Source: Actinomycetota bacterium
GTDB lineage: Bacteria > Actinomycetota > CADDZG01 > JAHWKV01
DNA length: 35,031 nt
Assembly: GCA_035759705.1 (NCBI GenBank)
Contig: DASTUJ010000004.1
Location: forward strand, 1-35,031
Reading direction: 5' to 3'
The notes beneath the pieces are model-generated. The model was given only the letters and a program-made list of their open reading frames with translations, was not told the DNA's origin and ran no database searches. The translations under genes and the position numbers were made by a program. Shown here one piece after another: positions 14,379 to 21,191 of the stretch; the stretch's first letter is position 1; each line of letters begins with the position of its first letter.

Positions 14379-16156
14379 CTGGCGGCTTCGAGCTGCTCGG
14401 TCAGCTCCAGCCAGCGGGTCTCCAGCTCGGATTGCCGGTTCTGCAACGCCTTCAACGCATCGACGTGTTCCTGTAGGCCCAGGTAGTCGCTCTGGTCGTG
14501 GGTGGCGATGTTGTGGTTGGCTTCCTCGATCTGCGCCGGCATCTTGGCCAGCTTGCGCTCTATCGAAGCGATCTCCTTGCGGGCCTCCCGGGTGGCCTGG
14601 ACGTCGAGCTTGCGGGGCTGATCCTTGGAAGCAGCGGCGGCGGGCTTATCGGGGACGCCCCGGAGCTGCTCCAGGTACTGGTCGACCCCGCCCGGCATGT
14701 GCCTCAGACGCCCGTCGAGGATGGCGTACTGCTGGTCGGTCACCCGCTCCATGAGGTACCGGTCGTGCGACACCACCAGCAGCGTCCCCGGCCACGAGTC
14801 CAGCAGGTCCTCCATCGCAGCCAGCATCTCGGTGTCCAGGTCGTTGGACGGCTCGTCGAGCACCAGGACATTCGGCTCGTTCAGCAGGATCAGCAGCAGC
14901 TGCAGGCGGCGCTTCTGCCCGCCGGACAGCTTGCCGACCGGGTTGGAAAGCTGGGCGGTCTTGAAGCCCAGCCGCTCCAGCAGCTGAGCCGGGGTCATCT
15001 CCTTGCCGCCGGCGACGTAGGTGGTGCGCTCGCTTTTGATGATGTCGCTGACCCGCTCGTCCGCCATGTGGTCGAGCGCCGCAGGCTCCTGGGTCAGGGT
15101 CGCCACCTTGATGGTCTTGCCCCGCTTCACGTGGCCCGAGGTCGGCTTCAGCTCCCCGGTGATCAGCTTCAGGAGGGTGGATTTCCCGGCGCCGTTGACG
15201 CCCAGGATGCCGCTGCGCTCGCCGGGCTTGATCAGCCAGGTCACGTCACGTAGGACCTGCTGGTCGCCGTAGGAGACCGAGACGCCGACCAGGTCGACCA
15301 CCTCCTTGCCGAGACGGCTGGTGGCCATGCGCATCAGCTCGACCTTGTCCCGGACCGGCGGTTCGTCGGCGATCAATGCGTTGGCGGCGTCGACCCGGAA
15401 CTTGGCTTTGGTCGTCCGGGCGGGGGCGCCCCGGCGCAGCCACGCCAGCTCCTTCTTCATCAGGTTCTGGCGTTTGGCCTCGGAGACGGCGGCCATCCGG
15501 TCCCGCTCCACCCGCTGGAGGATGTAGGCGGCGTAGCCTCCCTCGAACGGTTCGACCATCCGGTCGTGGACCTCCCAGGTGGTGGTGCAGACGGCGTCCA
15601 GAAACCAGCGGTCGTGGGTGACGACCACAAAGCCGCCGCTGTTGGGGGCCCAGCGGCGCCGGAGGTGTTGGGCGAGCCAGGTGATTCCCTGGATGTCCAG
15701 GTGGTTGGTGGGTTCGTCCAGGAAGAGAACGTCGTGGTCGCCCACGAGGACGCCGGCCAGTGCCACCCGGCGCCGCTGCCCGCCGCTCAGGTCGCCGACC
15801 GTCGCGTCCCATGGGACGTTGGAGATGAGCCCGTCGATCACGTCACGGATAGCCGGGTCGCCGGCCCAGGTGTGGTCGGGGGTGTCGCCGACGACGGCGT
15901 GTGCCACGGTCTGGTTCGGGTCGAGGGTGTCGGACTGGTCGAGCATCCGCACCGTGGTGCCCCGCCGCATCGTCACGCGGCCGGAGTCGGGCACCAGGCG
16001 CCCGGAGAGCAGGGAGAGAAGGGTCGACTTGCCGTCGCCGTTGCGGCCGACGATGCCTATGCGGTCGCCCTCGTTTACGCCGAGCGTGACGGAGTCGAAG
16101 ACGACGCCGTGCTGGAATTCGTGATGGAGGGCTTCAGCCCCGAGAAGGTGCGCCAC
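14375..16156 (-). CDS. ABC-F family ATPase (Uup/EttA-like, translation factor type)
   Basis: A 593-residue soluble twin ABC ATPase without membrane domains. Cassette 1 has GRNGDGKST at residues 37-45, LSGGQRRRVALAGVL and LDEPTNHLD. The linker (RDRMAAVSEAKRQNLMKKELAWLRRG, then P-A-R-T-T-K-A-K) is the ABC-F interdomain arm that reaches the ribosomal peptidyl-transferase region. Cassette 2 has GVNGAGKST, LSGGQKRRLQLLLILL and LDEPSNDLD. A charged coiled coil occupies about residues 535-593, as in Uup. The family acts on ribosomes to rescue stalled complexes or protect from antibiotics; which applies here is open, and the Uup-like tail favours a housekeeping role. The GTG start at 16156 has TAGCAT six bases before it and no Shine-Dalgarno. 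Confidence 0.94.
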   Translation of the reverse strand: MAHLLGAEALHHEFQHGVVFDSVTLGVNEGDRIGIVGRNGDGKSTLLSLLSGRLVPDSGRVTMRRGTTVRMLDQSDTLDPNQTVAHAVVGDTPDHTWAGDPAIRDVIDGLISNVPWDATVGDLSGGQRRRVALAGVLVGDHDVLFLDEPTNHLDIQGITWLAQHLRRRWAPNSGGFVVVTHDRWFLDAVCTTTWEVHDRMVEPFEGGYAAYILQRVERDRMAAVSEAKRQNLMKKELAWLRRGAPARTTKAKFRVDAANALIADEPPVRDKVELMRMATSRLGKEVVDLVGVSVSYGDQQVLRDVTWLIKPGERSGILGVNGAGKSTLLKLITGELKPTSGHVKRGKTIKVATLTQEPAALDHMADERVSDIIKSERTTYVAGGKEMTPAQLLERLGFKTAQLSNPVGKLSGGQKRRLQLLLILLNEPNVLVLDEPSNDLDTEMLAAMEDLLDSWPGTLLVVSHDRYLMERVTDQQYAILDGRLRHMPGGVDQYLEQLRGVPDKPAAAASKDQPRKLDVQATREARKEIASIERKLAKMPAQIEEANHNIATHDQSDYLGLQEHVDALKALQNRQSELETRWLELTEQLEAAS

Positions 16157-16162
16157 GCTTCG

Positions 16163-16168
16163 ATGCTA
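16163..16168 (-). promoter_or_regulatory. Putative -10 element (leaderless) for the ABC-F gene
   Basis: On the minus strand TAGCAT (TANNNT) ends exactly six bases before GTG 16156. No ribosome site is visible for that GTG and no -35 match at 16-18 bases. Confidence 0.4.
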
Positions 16169-16221
16169 ACCGAGGGCCGTCCACGGGCCGGATGGGTCTT
16201 AACCACATCCGGCCGAGGAGA

Positions 16222-16452
16222 TTAGTCCTTGAAGCGGCTGGCGGGGTCGAGCTCGGTGTGGGGCTTGGGGGAGTAGTGGGTGATGCTGGGCTCTTCGTCC
16301 CGCTTGATGACCTTCGGGAACCTCTTCTCGGCAGCGGGAGCGGCGGGGGCCTCGGGTGCCGCTTCTTCGACGGCTGCTTCTTCGACGGCTACGTCGGCCT
16401 CGGTCTCGGGAGCTACTGCTTCAACTTCTGCAACCTGGGTGTCTTCGGTCAA
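16222..16452 (-). CDS. Small acidic Ala/Glu-rich protein of unknown function
   Basis: A 76-residue protein. Residues 1 to about 40 are low-complexity Ala/Glu/Val/Pro (VEEAAVEEAAPEAPAAPAAE) and strongly acidic. The last 35 residues are more informative: EKRFPKVIKRDEEPSITHY, then a Pro/His stretch ending DPASRFKD. The reading frame is credible because the TTG start at 16452 has a perfect AAGGAG seven bases upstream, stronger than most in the window. I do not recognise the family. The C-terminus looks like a conserved docking segment on a disordered tether, which is only an impression. It lies between the ABC-F gene and the unknown 408-residue gene on the same strand, behind a hairpin at 16486-16503. 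Confidence 0.65.
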   Translation of the reverse strand: MTEDTQVAEVEAVAPETEADVAVEEAAVEEAAPEAPAAPAAEKRFPKVIKRDEEPSITHYSPKPHTELDPASRFKD

Positions 16453-16485
16453 AAGTGTTCTCCTTGCGGGGCTTGCACGCGAAAG

Positions 16486-16503
16486 GACCCGCTGCTGCGG
16501 GTC
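16486..16503 (-). terminator. Hairpin downstream of the 408-residue gene
   Basis: GACCCGC (16486-16492) pairs with GCGGGTC (16497-16503) around a four-base loop. On the minus strand it is followed by CTTTC, a weak U-tract, and precedes the small acidic gene. It may be an attenuating rather than a full terminator. Confidence 0.4.
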
Positions 16504-16548
16504 TCCAACCAGTTTAACCGCTTACGACCCGCTACTTGGGTGCCTGCG

Positions 16549-17775
16549 TCAGTCCCAGGGAGCGGCGCCCGGGCCGGTCGCCCGGTGGCGCATTGCCTCC
16601 AGGGCGACGGCCTTTCCGACCGGGGTCAGCGCCATCCCCGTGGAGAAGTCCCCCGGGAGGAACAGCCCCATCTCGCCGACCGGCAGGACGGTGGGGTCGA
16701 GGGCCTTCATGAGGCTGATCTCGCTGGGAGGCTGCCCGGTTCCGGCCTCCCGGTAGTTGGCCTCGGTAGCGGCCTGGCGAATGGTCTCGATGACCGCTCC
16801 GAGGGTCGCCTCACCGTCGACGAGCATGGCGAACATGACCTCGGCGGCCAGCCGCTGGTACGGGTTGCCCCCGAGCAGGCTTTGCGGGAACAACCTCCAG
16901 CTGCCGAGCGGGTCCTCCAGCGTCTGCTCTCCCGCCTTCGTCAGCACCAGCTCACCCTTCAGCTTCCGGGTCAGGCCTAAGCCGGCGGCGATGTCCAGCA
17001 GGCGGGCCTGCTCCCGTCCGTGCTCGGCCCCCGGCGCGATGCTCCGCAGAACCTCGGTCAGGGGCGGGTAGGGGTCGGTGGTTCCCGGAGGAAGCTCGAT
17101 GGGGTGCAGCAGCCGGTTCGCCAGTCTGGAGACCAGGCGCTGCCGGGTCTCGCTCGGTTCGACCTTGATCCAGTTCTGGATCCGTTCGGTGTTCATGACG
17201 TCCAGCGGCGTCTGGCCGCCGAGCATGAAGTTCGGGTTGTTCAGGTAGGTCCGCACGAGCTTGCGCTGCTTGCGCTTCCAGTCCTTGGTCCCGGGCTCCA
17301 GCTCACCGGAGGCGACCGCCAGCTCCAGGAAGTCCTGCACGCCGCTCAGTATGTTCGCCTCCTCGACGCCCATGGCGGCGGCCCACTTGAACTCCGGCAG
17401 GTCGGGCGGGTAGATCCCGGACGCCAGATTGGCCTCCCGGAACGCCATCAGGCCGACCTGCGGGTTCTCGGTGTAGGCCTGGTGCACCTTCTGGGTGGTG
17501 TCGGACCGGCAGATCTCGGCGTAACGCGGCAGCTCGAGCAGGTCGAGGGCGGTCGCCAGGGCGGCCGTGATTGCGGCACGGGCCTCGTCGGTCGGTCTCA
17601 TCTTGATCGGCAGGTCGTACCAGACGAACCGCTGAACCCGCTCCTGGGTGATCCGGCCGGCGCCACCCCCGCCCGTGACCACGCCCAGGGCGGTCCCCGC
17701 CAGCTGGGCGGTTTCGGGGTCCTCGGCGGCGATCGTGCCGAGGGCTTGTGCTATCGCCGGGTCCATTTCGGGCAT
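16549..17775 (-). CDS. Conserved-looking hypothetical protein, 408 residues, mostly helical
   Basis: I do not recognise this protein. It has no signal peptide or membrane span. The N-terminal third is helical (DEARAAITAALATALDLLELPRY), the middle is rich in charged helices (GTKDWKRKQRKLVRTYLNNP), and the C-terminal third has what may be a small winged-helix unit (LTRKLKGELVLTKAGEQTLED, residues about 280-300) followed by more helices. Residues 181-206 (PNFMLGGQTPLDVMNTERI) resemble the loop-helix of MbcA/ParS/Xre-type antitoxin domains, where L-G-G-x-T-P-L is conserved. The match is too short to assign the family. The ATG at 17775 has AGGAG six bases upstream. It follows the M15 peptidase gene on the same strand after 43 bases. 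Confidence 0.7.
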   Translation of the reverse strand: MPEMDPAIAQALGTIAAEDPETAQLAGTALGVVTGGGGAGRITQERVQRFVWYDLPIKMRPTDEARAAITAALATALDLLELPRYAEICRSDTTQKVHQAYTENPQVGLMAFREANLASGIYPPDLPEFKWAAAMGVEEANILSGVQDFLELAVASGELEPGTKDWKRKQRKLVRTYLNNPNFMLGGQTPLDVMNTERIQNWIKVEPSETRQRLVSRLANRLLHPIELPPGTTDPYPPLTEVLRSIAPGAEHGREQARLLDIAAGLGLTRKLKGELVLTKAGEQTLEDPLGSWRLFPQSLLGGNPYQRLAAEVMFAMLVDGEATLGAVIETIRQAATEANYREAGTGQPPSEISLMKALDPTVLPVGEMGLFLPGDFSTGMALTPVGKAVALEAMRHRATGPGAAPWD

Positions 17776-17818
17776 GTGGTGCTCCTAGGGCAAAACGTAA
17801 CTTTGACTCAGGCTAACT

Positions 17819-18982
17819 CTAAGAGCCTGAGGGTTCTTTCAAATACTCGAAATGCATCCCATCGGGTTCGGTCCAGCGGCCCCCCCAGGTAAGGTCGTGG
17901 CTCTCTAGCACCTCCACCAGCCGCGGGTCCATCCTCGGCTCCGCTCCGTAGGGGTTCTGGGAGACGTTGAAGTCGAAGGCGATTCCCCAGGCGTGGTGGG
18001 AGATCCCCGAGTGGGGGTCGCTGTTCAGGAACCGAGGAGCGAAGCATCCGCCGAAGTCGTTCCGCCGCACCAGGCCGGTCAGCCCCTTCTCGGCGACGTC
18101 CTGCATGGCCTCCCGGACCACCGGAATCAGCTTGTTGTGGCACCGGGTCTCCCCGAGGAGCGGGAAGCTCACGTTGGAGGTGTTCTCTTCGATCCACGCG
18201 GGGTCGACCGTCAGGTTCCGGCCGGAGCCGGGTCTGCCGGCGAACTCCCCGAACTCCTTTTTGATCTCGACCTGGGGAAGGATCTTCCCGCCCGGGCGGA
18301 ACACCGCAGCGTCGGCGGGGCCCCTCAAATCGAGCCGGGCGCCGGCCGGCAGCTTGGCTCGAAGGGCATCCTCTGCTTCCGAGCGGTCGGTGCCCCGGTC
18401 CAGCTCGACCAGAACGTACTTCAGGTCCGAGATGCCGAGCGTCTTGCTGGTGTCGAGCGACATCACGACCTCGTGGCTCGAAACCAGCTCGTCGGGGACC
18501 ACCCCGGCAACCGGAATGGTGGTGTTACCGAAGGTCAGCGCGCCCTTTTCGTCGATGCCGCGCAGGGCCGCACCCGACACTCCGAGCAGCGCCCCGCCGT
18601 TCGCCAGAGCTTCGAACTGCTCCTTGTGGGAGCCGGGGACGAAGTAGGAGTAGTCCTCCGGTACCACCGCCAGAACCTCGATCGGAACCATGAACCCGGC
18701 CGGGGGCTCACCGGGGGTACCCCCATCGGCGGTCCAGGAGGTGAGCCAGCCGACACCGTTGCGGGCGGTCGCCACCGCGCCGATCCCGTCGACATCCCGG
18801 GCGGCCTCAGCCAGATCGGGGAGCAGTGAGTCGGTGGTCCAGGTGAGCAGGATGGGCGCTTTCGCCTCCCCTAGAACCGGGTCGGCCCGGCCCCAGAACA
18901 GGTTGGCGGCAAACCCGAGCACGGCAATAAGGAGCGCCAGAACGACAATGCGCCGGGCGCGAAAGCTACGGGTTCTGGTCAT
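17819..18982 (-). CDS. Membrane-anchored M15-family (D-Ala-D-Ala carboxypeptidase-like) metallopeptidase
   Basis: A 387-residue protein with an uncleaved N-terminal signal anchor (RRIVVLALLIAVLGFAANLFW). The C-terminal 140 residues are an M15/VanY-like zinc peptidase: SHHAWGIAFDFN supplies the S-x-H-x(6)-D metal motif and GMHFEY the last zinc His. Such enzymes trim peptidoglycan stem peptides outside the membrane. Between anchor and peptidase lie about 180 residues (from AVVPEDYSYFVPGSHKEQF to LDLRGPADAAVFRPG) that resemble the extracytoplasmic core of MacB/FtsX-type permeases; this resemblance is weak. The start is ATG 18982 (TTG 18985 adds one residue). It has no Shine-Dalgarno but has TACTAT six bases upstream inside an inverted repeat. 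The Clp-N/HTH gene lies 35 bases upstream. Confidence 0.84.
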   Translation of the reverse strand: MTRTRSFRARRIVVLALLIAVLGFAANLFWGRADPVLGEAKAPILLTWTTDSLLPDLAEAARDVDGIGAVATARNGVGWLTSWTADGGTPGEPPAGFMVPIEVLAVVPEDYSYFVPGSHKEQFEALANGGALLGVSGAALRGIDEKGALTFGNTTIPVAGVVPDELVSSHEVVMSLDTSKTLGISDLKYVLVELDRGTDRSEAEDALRAKLPAGARLDLRGPADAAVFRPGGKILPQVEIKKEFGEFAGRPGSGRNLTVDPAWIEENTSNVSFPLLGETRCHNKLIPVVREAMQDVAEKGLTGLVRRNDFGGCFAPRFLNSDPHSGISHHAWGIAFDFNVSQNPYGAEPRMDPRLVEVLESHDLTWGGRWTEPDGMHFEYLKEPSGS

Positions 18983-19004
18983 CAACCAATAGTAGAAGTG
19001 GTTG
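18983..19004 (-). promoter_or_regulatory. Putative leaderless promoter and operator of the M15 peptidase gene
   Basis: On the minus strand TACTAT (18994-18989) ends six bases before ATG 18982. It is enclosed by the inverted repeat CAACCA-N10-TGGTTG. A repressor bound to the repeat would cover the -10 and start point. No -35 match is evident. Confidence 0.4.
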
Positions 19005-19017
19005 GGGCAGAAGCCGG

Positions 19018-19836
19018 TTACAGGCGTTCGAGCAGCCGGGAGACTTCCTCGATCAGGTGGTCGACGTCCATGTCCAGATCCCGAAGCACGTCTCGCGCCA
19101 TGTTGTCCTCCTTCAGGACGCCCAGCAGGACGTGCTCGGTGCCGATGTAGTTGTGGCGCAGGTTGGCGGATTCGGTCATCGCGGCCTCCAGGGCAACCCG
19201 TGCGCCGGTGGCGAAAGGAAGGTGGCCGTCGGGCGCCTCGGCCAGCGGAGGGTTCATCTCGGCAACCCTGGCCCTGACCTGATCGAGGGTGATCCCCACC
19301 GAACGCAGCGTCGCAGCGGCAACCCCGCTCTCCTCCCGCAGCAGGCCGAGAAGCATGTGTTCGGAGCCGATGTAGTCGTGCCGGAGGTCTCGGGCCTCCT
19401 CCTGAGCCAGGATCACCACCTGCCGGGCGGCGGCGGTGAACCTCTGCGGCTTGAAGGCGCTCCTGACTTTCTGCAGCAGGCCGCCCGACGCCGACGGGCT
19501 TCGGGCCAGGAACTTCTCCTCCAGGCTGGCCCCCAGCTCCCGCAGCTGGTGGGGTAGGTCCTCGAGCTTCGACTGGCCCTCGAGCTTCGCCTGGCCGGCG
19601 TTGAACCGCTGCTGAGCCCCCTGTTTGGTGACCCCGAGCTGCTGGCCTATCTGCGACCAGGACATTCCCGACTCCCTGGCCTGCTGGACGAAGTAGTCGA
19701 GCAGCTGGTCGGTGAGGGAGTTGAGCTCCTGCGAGAGGGCCGACGCCTCGGTGAGGCGCGCCTGGCCGTTGCCGTTCTCGGCTCGATGGTTAACGAGCTC
19801 GATGAGATCGTCGAGAGTCAGCGGGCCTTTAAGCAT
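19018..19836 (-). CDS. Clp N-domain protein with N-terminal helix-turn-helix
   Basis: A 272-residue cytoplasmic protein. Residues 30-80 hold a sigma-like or MarR-like helix-turn-helix (MSWSQIGQQLGVTKQGAQQR at 58-77). After a linker, residues about 131-190 and 205-270 are the two repeats of a Clp amino-terminal domain (FTAAARQVVILAQEEARDL, DYIGSEHMLLGLL, then NYIGTEHVLLGVL). In ClpA/ClpC this domain binds adaptors and substrates, but there is no AAA+ ATPase here. It may be a transcription factor or adaptor that senses Clp substrates or partners; known actinobacterial proteins share the arrangement but I cannot name a characterised one. The ATG at 19836 is defined by a near-consensus promoter (TTGACC-N17-TACATT) whose -10 is six bases away. 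The M15 gene follows. Confidence 0.85.
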   Translation of the reverse strand: MLKGPLTLDDLIELVNHRAENGNGQARLTEASALSQELNSLTDQLLDYFVQQARESGMSWSQIGQQLGVTKQGAQQRFNAGQAKLEGQSKLEDLPHQLRELGASLEEKFLARSPSASGGLLQKVRSAFKPQRFTAAARQVVILAQEEARDLRHDYIGSEHMLLGLLREESGVAAATLRSVGITLDQVRARVAEMNPPLAEAPDGHLPFATGARVALEAAMTESANLRHNYIGTEHVLLGVLKEDNMARDVLRDLDMDVDHLIEEVSRLLERL

Positions 19837-19837
19837 G

Positions 19838-19871
19838 CGTCAAATGTAGGTTGACGGATCGCCCGGGTCAA
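19838..19871 (-). promoter_or_regulatory. Leaderless sigma-A-type promoter with overlapping inverted repeat (Clp-N/HTH gene)
   Basis: Minus strand: -35 TTGACC (19871-19866), 17-base spacer, -10 TACATT (19848-19843), then TGACGC and ATG 19836, so the expected start point is at the ATG. CGTCAA-N7-TTGACG (19838-19856) is an inverted repeat spanning the -10. It is the clearest promoter in the window. Confidence 0.65.
19843..19848 (-). promoter_or_regulatory. -10 box of the Clp-N/HTH gene
   Basis: TACATT on the minus strand ends six bases before ATG 19836 and has the only good -35 (TTGACC, 17-base spacer) in the leaderless series, so it anchors the whole pattern. Confidence 0.6.
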
Positions 19872-20076
19872 GGGTGTTTGTGTTCGAGTGCCGGCCTTCC
19901 GTTCTGTGCCGGCCACCGCTTTTCAGGCGTTGGCGTGGTTCCGCGGCCGACCAGGTCATTGATTAGCTCGTGGGTCGCATCACGCTGAGCGATGTTCCGA
20001 ACCTATTCCCCCCATGCCTCAAGGCCTGATGCTAGGATTCGGCGCGATACCACCGACCTAGTGGCGGGGCTGCCGA

Positions 20077-21159
20077 ATGATCAAAACGCATCGAGTGCAG
20101 GCGGGCGGCAGGGTTGTTTCGACCTTCCTGTTGGCGCTGTTGGTTGCATCCTTTGTCACGATCCTCGCCTCCCCGGCCATGGCCCTCGGGCTGAGCATCA
20201 ATCCGAGCTCGGGAACCGCCGGAACGCGGGTTACTGTGAGCCTGAACGGAGTTACAAGCCCGTGCACCGTGACCTTCGACGGAGCCGTGGTAGTACCACC
20301 CTCCTCCTGCCAGCCGGATGGCGGGGGCAATGTCTCGACTGCGTTCACCGTTCCCTCCGGGGCCGGAGCAGGACCGCATAACGTTGTAGCGACGATCACG
20401 TCGGTCGGGGGCTCAACCACCACATCGGTCACCTTCCGCATCGGCGCTCCTCCCGCACCTCCTCCGCCTCCACCGCCCCCGCCGGTGCCCCCGGCCCCGA
20501 AGCCTCCGGCGCCGCCACCTCCTGCACCGCGTCCCCCGGCTCCTGCGCCGAGGCCGCCTGCGCCCGCCCCCCGGCCCCCGGCCCCGGCTCCCGTGCCGCC
20601 GCCCCCGTCGGCCACCCGGACCCCGACACCCACCCCCTCTGCTGCTGAGACCCCAACGCCGGGTGCTTCGCCGACTCCAACCCAGTCGGTTTCACCTACT
20701 CCTTCGCCGACCTCAACCGATGTCTGTGACATCCAGGCATCGGCGGTCGAGAAGCTGACGGTCAGCCCGACCTCAGGCGGGTCCGGCAGTAACACCACGG
20801 TCACCATCGACTGGGCCCCCGATGCCGGTACCGGTTGTGCCGACGCCCGCGCACAGATCCGGGTCAACGGCGAACCGGCCAGCGACCCGATTCCGGTCGG
20901 GGGCGCCGAGGCCGAGGTCGACGTTGAGATTCCGGAGAGCGTGGGCGACGGCGAGATCAACGTTGCGCTGGTTTCCGTGGGAGCCAACGGACGCTCCCTT
21001 GCCAGCACCACCTTCACCGTTGAAGACGGGGACGGAGACGGCGACGACGAGGAGGTCTCCTCCTGGCTGCTGGTGTCGGCCGGAGTGATCGCTACGCTGG
21101 CCGCCATCGCTTCCCAGCAGCTGTACAGCCGCAGAAGGGCTCGTTACGGCCGCAGGTAA
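20077..21159 (+). CDS. Secreted, membrane-anchored Pro-rich surface protein with two Ig-like domains
   Basis: A 360-residue exported protein. It has a signal peptide (basic start, VVSTFLLALLVASFVTILASPAMA), an Ig/IPT-like domain (LSINPSSGTAGTRVTVSLNG, to about residue 125), a roughly 60-residue Pro/Ala linker, a Thr/Pro/Ser stretch, and a second beta domain (KLTVSPTSGGSGSNTTVTI, to about 315). It ends with an acidic Asp-Gly run, a membrane span (WLLVSAGVIATLAAIASQQL) and a basic stop-transfer tail. There is no LPXTG; the single span followed by RRRARYGRR anchors it. The Pro-rich segment is a wall-spanning tether in other actinobacterial surface proteins. The function is unknown, probably adhesion or wall association. 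The start ATG has GGCGGGG seven to thirteen bases upstream. Confidence 0.8.
   Translation: MIKTHRVQAGGRVVSTFLLALLVASFVTILASPAMALGLSINPSSGTAGTRVTVSLNGVTSPCTVTFDGAVVVPPSSCQPDGGGNVSTAFTVPSGAGAGPHNVVATITSVGGSTTTSVTFRIGAPPAPPPPPPPPPVPPAPKPPAPPPPAPRPPAPAPRPPAPAPRPPAPAPVPPPPSATRTPTPTPSAAETPTPGASPTPTQSVSPTPSPTSTDVCDIQASAVEKLTVSPTSGGSGSNTTVTIDWAPDAGTGCADARAQIRVNGEPASDPIPVGGAEAEVDVEIPESVGDGEINVALVSVGANGRSLASTTFTVEDGDGDGDDEEVSSWLLVSAGVIATLAAIASQQLYSRRRARYGRR
20563..20585 (-). other. Potential G-quadruplex sequence in the template strand
   Basis: Inside the Pro-rich coding region the plus strand reads as C-tracts of 3, 6, 5 and 4 separated by one or two bases. The minus strand therefore carries four G-tracts of at least three with one- or two-base loops, which meets the usual quadruplex rule. 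Confidence 0.6.
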
Positions 21160-21191
21160 TCCTGCCAAGTGGCTGTACAGTTTCAATTCGA

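Noticed and set aside
20448-20620. Pro-rich repetitive DNA considered as a CRISPR or tandem-repeat array
   Set aside because: No constant repeat unit or spacers; it is an imperfect Pro/Ala codon run within a surface protein.
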